From: an uncultured Clostridium sp.
Lineage (GTDB): Bacteria > Bacillota > Clostridia > Clostridiales > Clostridiaceae
Length of the DNA: 64,000 nucleotides
NCBI RefSeq assembly: GCF_900769625.1
Contig: NZ_CAAGHK010000069.1
Location: 1 to 64,000, forward strand
Reading direction: 5' to 3'
In this document: piece by piece, positions 54,620 to 62,635 of the stretch
How positions within the stretch are numbered: position 1 is the stretch's first letter
Layout of the letters: the number at the start of each line of letters is the position of its first letter
Program-made: the position numbers and the translations under genes
The notes under the pieces: model-generated
Seen by the model: only the letters and a program-made list of their open reading frames with translations
Told to the model about the DNA's origin: nothing
The model's database searches: none

Positions 54620-55528
54620 ATGAAAGATAATAAATTAAAGAAATTTATCTGTATGATAATTACAATACTTGGAATATCATTTGTAACATCAGGATGCTCA
54701 ACTGACGAAGCAAAAAAAATCAATAATGAAAATTACTCGGAAGATAGTATTGTTAATGAGGTAGAAAGTATAGAAAATGCACCTTTTAAAGTAACGTATA
54801 TGAATGTGGGTAAAGCGGATTGTATTCTCATTACAATAGATGATAAATCAATAATGATAGATACTGGTTTAAATAGCACAAAGAAAGATGTTATTTCAGA
54901 ACTGAAAGAAAGAAAAATTGATGAATTAGATTATCTTATTCTCACTCATATGGATAAAGATCATATTGGCGGAGCTGATGCAGTACTGGAGAATATTAAA
55001 ATAAATAATATTGTTCAGGCTGATTATGTAAAAGATAGCAAGCAGTATGAACAGTATGTAAAGTCAGTAAAAGAAAATAATATAGAACCTGTCCTTCTTC
55101 ATGGGAGTATAAATACAGTAATTAATGGTGCAGAGATAAATATATATTCTGCAGAAAAGAATACATATTCTCAATCTAATGATTATTCTATAATTGTAGG
55201 TATAACATATGGAAATTACAGCTTCTTATTTGCAGGGGATGCAGAAGAAGAGCGCCTTGCTGAATTTATAAAAATGAATGATAAAAGATATGATGTAGTA
55301 AAAATACCTCATCACGGAAGGATAAATGCTTTTAGTGAGGAATTTATAAAATCAATAAATCCTTCATATTCAATAATAACATGTTCTGATGAAGATAGAG
55401 CAGATGATGAAATGCTTGATATGCTGGAAAAGTATAAGGTAAAAGTATTATTGACTTCCGATGGTGAGGTTACAATTGAAACTGACGGAAGCGATATAAG
55501 TATTTATCAGAAGCATGATAAAAGGTGA
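54620..55528 (+). CDS. Secreted MBL-fold (ComEC-like) lipoprotein
   Basis: The 302-residue protein has a lipoprotein signal with Cys about residue 27 (TSGC) and then a metallo-beta-lactamase fold: NVGKADCILI, IDTGLN, the metal motif THMDKDHIGG near 113-122, and IPHHG near 228-232. These match the C-terminal domain of ComEC and its free-standing secreted relatives, which are hydrolases acting on nucleic acids or other phosphate esters outside the cell; the substrate is not known. The ribosome site is modest. Monocistronic. Confidence 0.85.
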   Translation: MKDNKLKKFICMIITILGISFVTSGCSTDEAKKINNENYSEDSIVNEVESIENAPFKVTYMNVGKADCILITIDDKSIMIDTGLNSTKKDVISELKERKIDELDYLILTHMDKDHIGGADAVLENIKINNIVQADYVKDSKQYEQYVKSVKENNIEPVLLHGSINTVINGAEINIYSAEKNTYSQSNDYSIIVGITYGNYSFLFAGDAEEERLAEFIKMNDKRYDVVKIPHHGRINAFSEEFIKSINPSYSIITCSDEDRADDEMLDMLEKYKVKVLLTSDGEVTIETDGSDISIYQKHDKR

Positions 55529-55547
55529 TAATGAACAACTATAGTTT

Positions 55548-55603
55548 AAAGAGATATTTATAAATCAGATACGTTGTAGTGTCTGTTTATATATGTCTCT
55601 TTT
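55548..55603 (+). terminator. Hairpin after the MBL lipoprotein gene
   Basis: AAAGAGATATTTATAAA (55548-55564) pairs with TTTATATATGTCTCTTT (55586-55602), with AGATAC/GTGTCT nested. The T run is short. The 3' arm overlaps the stop of a possible minus-strand ORF. Confidence 0.6.
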
Positions 55604-55694
55604 GAGTGTGAGTTTGTTTAATTAAACTAAGTATTAATATTTTTAGATTAAGTTTGGTATGAAATTTCTTGAAAAAAGTGTTGATATTTTTCAT
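55587..55694 (-). CDS. Possible 35-residue cationic peptide
   Basis: A minus-strand frame starts at ATG 55694 with the excellent site CAAGGAGGGTTAAA directly before it and runs 35 codons to TAA. The peptide is basic and amphipathic: MKNINTFFKKFHTKLNLKIL, then ILSLIKQTHTQKRHI, with about ten Lys/Arg and a hydrophobic centre. It fits no family I know. The strength of the ribosome site in an otherwise empty 418-base gap is the main support. It could be a small toxin, a regulatory peptide or chance. Confidence 0.4.
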   Translation of the reverse strand: MKNINTFFKKFHTKLNLKILILSLIKQTHTQKRHI

Positions 55695-55946
55695 TTTAAC
55701 CCTCCTTGAGATGTATAGTAAGAAATTACTTGATACAAATTAATGATAATATTATACTATATATTATAAAAAATGTAAAATATTATACAATAGTAATTTA
55801 AATCTAAAATAGATATATTATTTTAGATTGTGCTTAGAATAATTAAATAAAAACAATGATTCTTATAATAATCTTTACTAATTACTAATAATAATTTAAA
55901 ATGAAGCATAAACACTAACACAATGTAGTAAGAACGGGGTGATAAA

Positions 55947-56570
55947 ATGAAAAGGTTTTTAAGAGAATATGTTATGAAATTTGCAGATATGTTTGAAACT
56001 GTTATAGGTATTCTTTTAGCAGTAAGTATCGGAATATCTGTTATTTATCTTATAGGTGATATAAGATTAATTGTAACAAGTAACTCTGATTTAGAGAATT
56101 TCAATCAATATCTGGGAGTGGCGTTTAACCTTGTTATTGGAATAGAGTTTATAAAGATGCTATGTAAACATACGCCAGAAACTGTAATAGAGGTACTATT
56201 GTTTGCAATTGCAAGGAAATTAATTGTTGAACATACATCAACTTTGGAAAATTTAATAGGTATTATATCAATAGGTGTATTATTTGCTACAAGAAAATAT
56301 CTTTTCTATAATTTTGATGAAGTTGATAAAACAATCTACAGGGGAAATGAAAGAGTGAAGAGAATAAATTTACTTGAACATATAGATATCCCTTATGATG
56401 ATAAAGAGGATACTCTTGAAGATATATTACTAAAAGAAATCGATGCTAGAAACTTAGAAATTGGAACAGGTGTATGTATATACTATCCTGGATTTGCATT
56501 AAGAATTGCAAAAATAAAAAATCATGTTATAACAAGAGTAGAAGTAATACGTTCTATCAAAAAGAAATAG
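55947..56570 (+). CDS. PsiE-like membrane protein with C-terminal soluble domain
   Basis: The 207-residue protein has about four hydrophobic segments (residues 15-120) that resemble the phosphate-starvation-inducible PsiE family (FETVIGILLAVSIGISVIYL, EVLLFAIARKLIVEH), followed by a soluble domain of about 80 residues with the look of a TrkA-C/transporter-associated fold (LLKEIDARNLEIGTGVCIYY). Function is unknown. GGGGTGAT precedes ATG. A TetR regulator follows 145 bases downstream. Confidence 0.65.
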   Translation: MKRFLREYVMKFADMFETVIGILLAVSIGISVIYLIGDIRLIVTSNSDLENFNQYLGVAFNLVIGIEFIKMLCKHTPETVIEVLLFAIARKLIVEHTSTLENLIGIISIGVLFATRKYLFYNFDEVDKTIYRGNERVKRINLLEHIDIPYDDKEDTLEDILLKEIDARNLEIGTGVCIYYPGFALRIAKIKNHVITRVEVIRSIKKK

Positions 56571-56715
56571 TCATATAATATCATTGTGCAGCAATATAAA
56601 TATTGTTGCATTATTAATAATAAAGATGAATGTAGTTGATGAGAATCTTTACTTTAAAGGTTCTTATTGATAATATTTACTTATAATAACATTAAGTAAG
56701 GGGGAGCTTGTAGTT

Positions 56716-57294
56716 TTGAATAATGATCGTACAACAAAAGGATTAATAGTATCAGCAGCATGGGAGCTCTTTTATAAAAAGGGATATGATAATACAACGG
56801 TAGATGAAATAATAGAAAAGTCACATACATCAAAAGGAGCTTTCTATCATTATTTTAAAGGAAAGGATTCTCTTTTAAGTTCTCTTTCATATTTATTTGA
56901 TAAAAAATATGAAATACTCATAAAGCATATAGATGGAAATATGAATAATTTTGATAAGCTCATTTATTTAAACAGGGAATTATTTAAGATGATAGAAGAG
57001 AGTGTTCCAATAGAACTTTTGGCATCACTCTATTCATCACAACTGATAACAAATGGTGAAAAACATCTTCTTGATGAAAATCGTGTTTATTACAGACTAT
57101 TAAAAAAGATTATAGAAGATGGCCAGGATAATGGTGAGATTAAAAAGGAATCATCAAGTGAAGAAATAATGAAAGTTTATGCATTATGTGAAAGAGGATT
57201 GATTTATGATTGGTGTATAAGCAAGGGGAGTTATTCGTTATACAGGTATAGTGGAAAGCTTATGCCTATGTTTCTTCATGAATATAAAGTTTAG
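56716..57294 (+). CDS. TetR-family regulator
   Basis: The 192-residue protein has an N-terminal TetR helix-turn-helix (AWELFYKKGYDNTTVDEIIE followed by SKGAFYHYFKGKDSLL) and an all-helical ligand domain. TTG 56716 follows GGGGGAG at about 9 bases. It stands between the PsiE-like gene and the cystine symporter; the inverted repeat at 57500-57533 is a possible operator. Ligand unknown. Confidence 0.87.
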   Translation: MNNDRTTKGLIVSAAWELFYKKGYDNTTVDEIIEKSHTSKGAFYHYFKGKDSLLSSLSYLFDKKYEILIKHIDGNMNNFDKLIYLNRELFKMIEESVPIELLASLYSSQLITNGEKHLLDENRVYYRLLKKIIEDGQDNGEIKKESSSEEIMKVYALCERGLIYDWCISKGSYSLYRYSGKLMPMFLHEYKV

Positions 57295-57348
57295 AAAATA
57301 ATTGAAATCAGAAATAATAGTTGAATAGTATATTAGAAATATCAACTT

Positions 57349-57387
57349 GTGCAAGGATACTCGTTATGAGATTTTTGCACTTTTTTT
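57349..57387 (+). terminator. Terminator of the TetR gene
   Basis: GTGCAA (57349-57354) pairs with TTGCAC (57375-57380), with ACTC/GAGA-type pairing inside, followed by TTTTTTT. Confidence 0.8.
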
Positions 57388-57499
57388 ATTTTACTGATGG
57401 AGTGAGAATTCTTTGAAGTTTGAATTATGAAATGTGATTCTCTTTGCCAGGTATTCATCACATATTGTTATGAGGAATACTAATGTTTGCAACAATAAT

Positions 57500-57533
57500 A
57501 TGTAGAATTCAAGAATAATATGAAATTCTACAT
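57500..57533. promoter_or_regulatory. Inverted repeat upstream of the symporter promoter
   Basis: ATGTAGAATT (57500-57509) faces AATTCTACAT (57524-57533). Without a T run and 16 bases before the -35 box, it is more likely a binding site for a dimeric regulator, such as the TetR protein encoded just upstream, than a terminator. Confidence 0.5.
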
Positions 57534-57548
57534 AAATTAACAAGATTA

Positions 57549-57577
57549 TTGACATATTATAAGATGGCTGATAATAT
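57549..57577 (+). promoter_or_regulatory. Sigma-A-type promoter of the cystine symporter
   Basis: TTGACA (57549-57554), 17-base spacer, TAATAT (57572-57577). It would give a leader of about 45 bases. Confidence 0.75.
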
Positions 57578-57627
57578 ATAAAGCATACTAAAACGATAGG
57601 AATTATTAATGAAAGAGGAGATAGCAA

Positions 57628-59001
57628 ATGAACAGTACTTTTTTTAGCGATTTTATTATGATAACAAGCTTTATGCCTGTAGTATTTATAGCTATATTAA
57701 TAGGTTTGTTTTTTATAATAAGACAAATGGAAAAGAAAAAAGTTAACTTTTCTAAACGCATGATAGCAGCAACTGTATTAGGATTGGTTTTAGGACTTGT
57801 AATACAGGTAACAGCAGGCTTTCCAAAAGATATTGAGTCAATTACATGGATAACTGAAACAACAAAATGGTATGGACTTGTTGGTTATGGTTTTATGGAT
57901 TTATTAAAGATGCTGGTTGTTCCTTTAATATTTCTTTCAATAATCAGAGTTATAATAACTATGAAAGCAGATCAGAATCTTGGAAAATTAACAGCAAGAA
58001 CAATTTTAATGCTGCTGAGTACTACTGCAATTTCAGCAATTATAGCAATAATTATAGGTAATTTATTTAAGCTTGGTGTGGGTGAAGCATCAGTGCAGAC
58101 TCAGACTGAAATGAAAGAAATTTCTTCAGTAGTTGATACACTTAGAGGACTTCTTCCATCAAATCCTGTAAAGGCAATGGCAGATGCAAATGTTGTCGGT
58201 GTAGTAATATTTGCTGGATTTATTGGAATAGCAATTAAAAGACTTACTAAAAAGTATTTTGATGTTATAAAACCAGCGATAGATTTAGTTGAAGCAGGAT
58301 ATAAGATAATTACAAGTGTTGCAATGACAGTAATAAAATTTATGCCATATGCAGTAATAGCATTACTTGCAAATACAATAGCAAGCAGAGGGTTAAGTGC
58401 AATAATAAGCGTTACAAAATTCATAGCAGCTGTATATGTAAGTATAGCAGCAGTATTTGCAGTTCATATGATTATAATTTTATTAAATAAATTAAATCCT
58501 TTAAAATATGTTAAAAATGTTTCAGAACCGTTGATATTAGCATTTACATCACGTTCAAGTCTTGGAACACTTCCTGTAACAATTGAAGCTTTAACTGAAA
58601 AAGCAGGAGTGGATAATGGTATTTCAAGTTTTGTTGGAAGCCTGGGTTCTAATATGGGGATGAATGGATGTGCAGCAATATATCCAGCTTTAATGGCAAT
58701 TACACTTGCTAACATGTCAGGAACACCTATGGATTTAAGTTTTTATGGTATGCTTCTTGTAATAATTGTAATAAGTTCACTTGGAATTGCCGGACTTCCA
58801 GGAACGGCAACAATGGCAGTATCAGTAGTAATTTCAGGAATGGGAATGGGAGCATATTTCCCACTTGCTGGAGGAATACTAGCAATTGATCCAATTATAG
58901 ATATGGGACGTACAATGCTTAACGTAAATGGAACTATGGTAACTGCTGTTGCAGTTGCAAACAGCTTAGACAGTATAGATAAAGATGTATTTAATAATTA
59001 A
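57628..59001 (+). CDS. tcyP: L-cystine/dicarboxylate-type sodium or proton symporter (TcyP-like)
   Basis: The 457-residue carrier of the DAACS family has eight predicted membrane segments and the re-entrant loops SRSSLGTLPVTIEAL near 310-324 and GLPGTATMAVSVVIS near 390-404, with DPIIDMGRTMLNVNG in the last part. The RSSLGTLPVT form is that of TcyP-like cystine transporters rather than of glutamate carriers. AGAGGAG precedes ATG. It has its own promoter and terminator. Confidence 0.87.
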   Translation: MNSTFFSDFIMITSFMPVVFIAILIGLFFIIRQMEKKKVNFSKRMIAATVLGLVLGLVIQVTAGFPKDIESITWITETTKWYGLVGYGFMDLLKMLVVPLIFLSIIRVIITMKADQNLGKLTARTILMLLSTTAISAIIAIIIGNLFKLGVGEASVQTQTEMKEISSVVDTLRGLLPSNPVKAMADANVVGVVIFAGFIGIAIKRLTKKYFDVIKPAIDLVEAGYKIITSVAMTVIKFMPYAVIALLANTIASRGLSAIISVTKFIAAVYVSIAAVFAVHMIIILLNKLNPLKYVKNVSEPLILAFTSRSSLGTLPVTIEALTEKAGVDNGISSFVGSLGSNMGMNGCAAIYPALMAITLANMSGTPMDLSFYGMLLVIIVISSLGIAGLPGTATMAVSVVISGMGMGAYFPLAGGILAIDPIIDMGRTMLNVNGTMVTAVAVANSLDSIDKDVFNN

Positions 59002-59026
59002 ATAACTTAATACTTGAGAATTAAGA

Positions 59027-59062
59027 AATGGACACCTGTATTATTTTTAGGTGTTCATTTTT
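59027..59062 (+). terminator. Terminator of the cystine symporter gene
   Basis: AATGGACACCT (59027-59037) pairs with AGGTGTTCATT (59049-59059) with one G-U, followed by T. Confidence 0.8.
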
Positions 59063-59217
59063 GAGATTTAATTTAGGAAATGTCATCAGTGATTATAATT
59101 TGCAAACTATTTATGTATATTAACAATAGTGTTATTTATTAGAGAAAAATATGGTAAAATAGAATAAGGAATAGATTATTTTCTTTAAGAAAAAAATAAT
59201 TTTGGGAGGATATATTA

Positions 59218-60468
59218 ATGAAGCAGCTAATAACCAAAATAATAGCTATGATGACAGTCTTTTGTGCTATCATTACAGTAATGCCATCTGCAGAAGTAAA
59301 ATTCTTTACGACTGAGGCGTATGCTTTAACTGGAGATCTTTCGAGTCTAAAGCTGAAGACATCAGGTGGAAGCAATATAAAAATATATGATAATTCTAAT
59401 TACAAAAGCAAAAATGAAGTAGATGATGATGAAATTGAAAAAGAAACAAGATATTATGCAAAGACTTCATCGTCAAAGATAAAGGTTGCTATAAAAGGCG
59501 TAGATGAAGATAATGTAAGACTTTTTGCAAGTGAAAAAGATTCTGCGAAGGGTGTTAAAGTTGGAAAAACAATAGAACTTCCAACAACTACAAATAAAGT
59601 AACAGTCAGAGTATATAAATCAGATCCAGGAAGTAGTGTAAAATATAAAGATGATGATGATGTGTCTTGTGATTATACTATAAGAGTAAAGTACACAGGT
59701 GACAATGATGACGATGATGATAACGATGAAGATTATGATGACGTTTATTTGAAGAACATTACTTTAAGCAGCGGTGACATAAACTTTTCAAAGAAAACAA
59801 CTAAATATAATGTTTATGTTGATTCATCAGTAGACGAAATTAAAATAAAGGCTAAACCAGATGATGATGACTATACAGTAACAATAGATGGAACAGAAGT
59901 AGACGATGATGATGATTACAAGGAAACAGTTTCACTGAACAAAGGAAAAAATACAATTGAAATAGAAGTAGAAGATGAAGACGAAGATGAGTATAGAATC
60001 TATACATTATATATTTACAGGGGAGAAATAGCAGGCAGCACAAATACTTCTTTAAATAATAATACAAACATTGGGAATAATGTTAGTCGGTATAATCCAA
60101 TAACATCAAGTCCAGTTATTTCAACTCAGCCTAATTATCAGCCAACCAACTCAAAAGTTAATCAATGGACTGTAACTAATGGTAAATGGCAGTACTTAGA
60201 TTCATTAGGAAGACCATTAACTAGTCAATGGTTTTTAGATAATAACTCAGGAAAGTATTATTATCTTGGTGCTGATGGAAATATGGCAACAGGATGGATT
60301 TATATGAGTGGAAAATGGTACATGCTTGATAACAGCGGAGCTATGCTTACAGGATGGCAGTATTCAGGTGGAAAATGGTATTATTTAAATCCACAAAATG
60401 GAGAAATGGTTACAAATTCATATGTGGGATCATATAAAGTTGATTCAACAGGTGCATTAGTTAGATAA
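59218..60468 (+). CDS. Secreted Asp-rich protein with cadherin-like and cell-wall-binding domains
   Basis: The 416-residue protein has a signal peptide (about 1-37, ending TEAYA), two cadherin-like beta-sandwich-type units (LSSLKLKTSGGSN...YTIRVKYTG at about 41-160 and LKNITLSSGDINFSKKTTKY...YTLYIYRG at about 178-262), a Thr/Asn/Ser linker, and three to four glucan/choline-binding repeats (WQYLDSLGRP, KYYYLGADGNMATGW, KWYMLDNSGAML, KWYYLNPQNGEM). Runs of Asp (for example DNDDDDDNDEDYDD near 162-175) separate the beta-sandwich units and could bind calcium. It should sit on the cell wall; its partner is unknown. GGGAGGA precedes ATG. Confidence 0.82.
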   Translation: MKQLITKIIAMMTVFCAIITVMPSAEVKFFTTEAYALTGDLSSLKLKTSGGSNIKIYDNSNYKSKNEVDDDEIEKETRYYAKTSSSKIKVAIKGVDEDNVRLFASEKDSAKGVKVGKTIELPTTTNKVTVRVYKSDPGSSVKYKDDDDVSCDYTIRVKYTGDNDDDDDNDEDYDDVYLKNITLSSGDINFSKKTTKYNVYVDSSVDEIKIKAKPDDDDYTVTIDGTEVDDDDDYKETVSLNKGKNTIEIEVEDEDEDEYRIYTLYIYRGEIAGSTNTSLNNNTNIGNNVSRYNPITSSPVISTQPNYQPTNSKVNQWTVTNGKWQYLDSLGRPLTSQWFLDNNSGKYYYLGADGNMATGWIYMSGKWYMLDNSGAMLTGWQYSGGKWYYLNPQNGEMVTNSYVGSYKVDSTGALVR

Positions 60469-60476
60469 GAATAATA

Positions 60477-60526
60477 AATAGCGAGTATTCTTAAAATTAT
60501 AGTTTTAAGTGTACTCGCTATTTTTA
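60477..60526 (+). terminator. Terminator of the surface-protein gene
   Basis: AATAGCGAGTA pairs with TACTCGCTATT, with CTTAAAA/TTTTAAG nested, followed by TTT. Confidence 0.85.
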
Positions 60527-60762
60527 TAAAGTGTAAAATACAGAACGGTTATCTTATTACATTAATATTATACAAATCTTTAGAGGATTATCTGTGAAAT
60601 TAAATATAAATAATAAGATTAATTTAAGGAAAAATTATGCTCTTAATTAATATTTAATTGAAAAAAAGATATATAATAGAAATGATATAAAATTAAAAAT
60701 GAATGCTAAATGATATTCTATTATCATTTACAATATATATTTATAAATTAGGAGGAATTAAA

Positions 60763-61770
60763 ATGAAATTTAAGAAAACATTAGCTCTTATTATGGGAGC
60801 AGCATTAAGTGTTGCAAGTTTAACTGGCTGCAGCCAGACTACAATGAATTATGCTGATGAACTTGCAAAAACAGGAAAGTGGGAAGCAACATCATCAGAA
60901 ATGACTGGAAAAGTATCAGTTGATGCACAAGGAGTTAAAAAAGATATAAACTTTACATCAATAGGATATTGCACAGGAAATAAAGGATATGCAAAAGTAG
61001 ATTTTACAACAACAAATGATACATTAAATATTAAGATACCACCAATAGAAGTATATGTTGATAATGGAACAACATATATAAATAAGAGCTACTATGAAGG
61101 AATATATACAAGCACTGGAATGGCAGTTCCTGATGGATTAAAAGCAATAAATGCTGATTATATTGGAGTTGATTCAGGAATTGATGCAGCATCATTAAAA
61201 TCATTTACAAATGAACCAGAAGCATTGAATACTCTTGTTAAATCAATATTTGGCGAAAGCGATATAGATTTACCATACACTCAAAATGGAAGAGAGTATA
61301 CAATTAATTTAAATAGTAATGATGCTGTAGATTTAGCTGTTAAAGGAATCAAAGCAGCTGGAAATAACATTGAAAATATAAATAACACATATAAATTAGG
61401 ATATACAGCTGAAGTTTTAAATCAAATCAAGGCAGCTGTTAATGATTCTACATTTGACCAGAGTGTAGCAGGTATAAAAGAAACAGTAGCAGGTTCAACA
61501 ATTACATCTAAAGAAGTATTTACAGATGATAAATACACTATGGACTTTGGAGTAAACTTATTAATCAAGAATTTTGGTAATTTATCATTAACATTAAATG
61601 GTACAAGCACTAAGGCTGAAGTTAAAGATATTACAATACCAGCTAATGCATTAAAGCTTACTAAGGAACAATTACAGACTTTAATTAGTGAAAATCAAGA
61701 GCAGGCAGCTCAAAAAACTGCTTACTGTAAAGAAAAGTTAAAAGAAGCTATAGTTAATCCAGCTGCATAG
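60763..61770 (+). CDS. Lipoprotein of unknown function
   Basis: The 335-residue protein begins with a lipoprotein signal (LSVASLTGC, Cys about residue 22) after the ideal site AGGAGG before ATG 60763; an upstream in-frame ATG at 60703 has no ribosome site and is not used. The body is rich in Thr, Asn and Ala with alternating beta-strand-like segments, an extended middle region (TYINKSYYEGIYTS) and a final helix of Glu/Gln/Lys. I do not recognise a catalytic motif; it resembles the general class of clostridial substrate-binding-like or LolA-like lipoproteins only in outline. Monocistronic. Confidence 0.8.
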   Translation: MKFKKTLALIMGAALSVASLTGCSQTTMNYADELAKTGKWEATSSEMTGKVSVDAQGVKKDINFTSIGYCTGNKGYAKVDFTTTNDTLNIKIPPIEVYVDNGTTYINKSYYEGIYTSTGMAVPDGLKAINADYIGVDSGIDAASLKSFTNEPEALNTLVKSIFGESDIDLPYTQNGREYTINLNSNDAVDLAVKGIKAAGNNIENINNTYKLGYTAEVLNQIKAAVNDSTFDQSVAGIKETVAGSTITSKEVFTDDKYTMDFGVNLLIKNFGNLSLTLNGTSTKAEVKDITIPANALKLTKEQLQTLISENQEQAAQKTAYCKEKLKEAIVNPAA

Positions 61771-61808
61771 TATAGTATGTAGTAAAAATTAAATATATCG
61801 ATAACTTT

Positions 61809-61863
61809 AAACTCCTTTTATATGAAATAGAAAATAAATCTATTTCTATAAAGGGAGTTTTTT
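61809..61863 (+). terminator. Terminator of the lipoprotein gene
   Basis: AAACTCC...TATA and TATA..GGAGTTT pair, with GAAATAGA/TCTATTTC inside, followed by TTTT. Confidence 0.85.
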
Positions 61864-61962
61864 CATTAATTAATTTGAACATATTGTCTTGAATATTGAA
61901 AGATGCTAACATCATTTTGTTCAAAAAATGAACTGAAATATATACGTAAAAGAAGGTAAATA

Positions 61963-62100
61963 ATGAGAACAGTAAAGACAGATGTAATTTTAGCAGCAGG
62001 AATGGGGTCAAAGCTTAAAGATGTTACTGGAGACAGTATTCCAAAGGGATTTCTGATAGTCAATGGAAAGATAAGAGAGTTTGATGGCATGTGGATATAA
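61963..62100 (+). pseudogene. N-terminal relic of a nucleotidyltransferase (phosphonate type)
   Basis: ATG 61963 with AGAAGG before it begins MRTVKTDVILAAGMGSKLKD, then IPKGFLIVNGKI, the start of an NTP-transferase with the LAAGMGSRL nucleotide loop. The PKGFLEVNGK form is seen in enzymes that activate 2-aminoethylphosphonate or phosphocholine. The frame ends after 45 codons where it runs into the next fragment at about 62081. Confidence 0.7.
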
Positions 62101-62269
62101 AAAAGTATACTCATGTTCAAACAGTGAGCAGATTTTAGAGTACTGCTCAAAGATTAAAAGTGATGAAGGGACAGTTTTGTTAGAGGTAAAAGTGAAAAAA
62201 GGCGTACGTGAAAATCTGGGAAGGCCGACAAGAACGCCAATAGAAAATAAAAATGATTTAATGAAATGA
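62081..62269 (+). pseudogene. C-terminal relic of phosphonopyruvate decarboxylase
   Basis: From about 62081 another frame reads LMACGYKKVYSCSN, then GTVLLEVKVKKGVRENLGRP and TRTPIENKNDLMK to TGA. The VKKGAR.DLGRPT.TP.ENK ending is the C-terminus of phosphonopyruvate decarboxylase, the second step of aminoethylphosphonate synthesis. It joins the nucleotidyltransferase start directly, so the genes between them have been deleted. Confidence 0.75.
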
Positions 62270-62461
62270 AAATTGGAAAATGAAAATTATAATACAATTG
62301 AAATGTAAATTATTTTTTATAGAAAATTATAAAAATAAAGAAGAAAAACACAATAAAATGTAATAAATGTTGAAAAATAACAAGAGTGTGTTTAAAATTA
62401 AAGTATTAATTAAATTTTTTTAACTTAGTTTAGTAATATAGAATAATTCAGAAAATCATTA

Positions 62462-62562
62462 TATATGTTCTAATAAATAGTTTACATAGTAATAAAAAAC
62501 CCTCTAAGGATTTTCAACAAAATTGTCAATTGTCCAATTTCAATTGTTAATTGAAAATATAT
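62462..62562. repeat. Interspersed repeat, copy B (inverted relative to copy A)
   Basis: Read in reverse complement it gives TTCAATTAACAATTGAAATT, GGACAATTGACAATTTTGTT, GAAAATCCTTAGAGGGTTTT and TTACTATGTAAACTATTTAT in the same order as copy A at 1-95, with scattered substitutions. It therefore forms a long-range inverted repeat with the start of the window, about 62 kb away, and carries the same small hairpin. Confidence 0.75.
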
Positions 62563-62635
62563 TAAATAAATACAGTTTAAACTTATTTTAGTTATTAGAA
62601 AGAGAACTTAATTTAAGTTGAAAGGAGGATTTATT

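Noticed and set aside
55587..55603. Reading the hairpin after the MBL gene only as a terminator
   Set aside because: Kept as a terminator at reduced confidence, because its T run is short and the same bases form the end of a possible minus-strand ORF.
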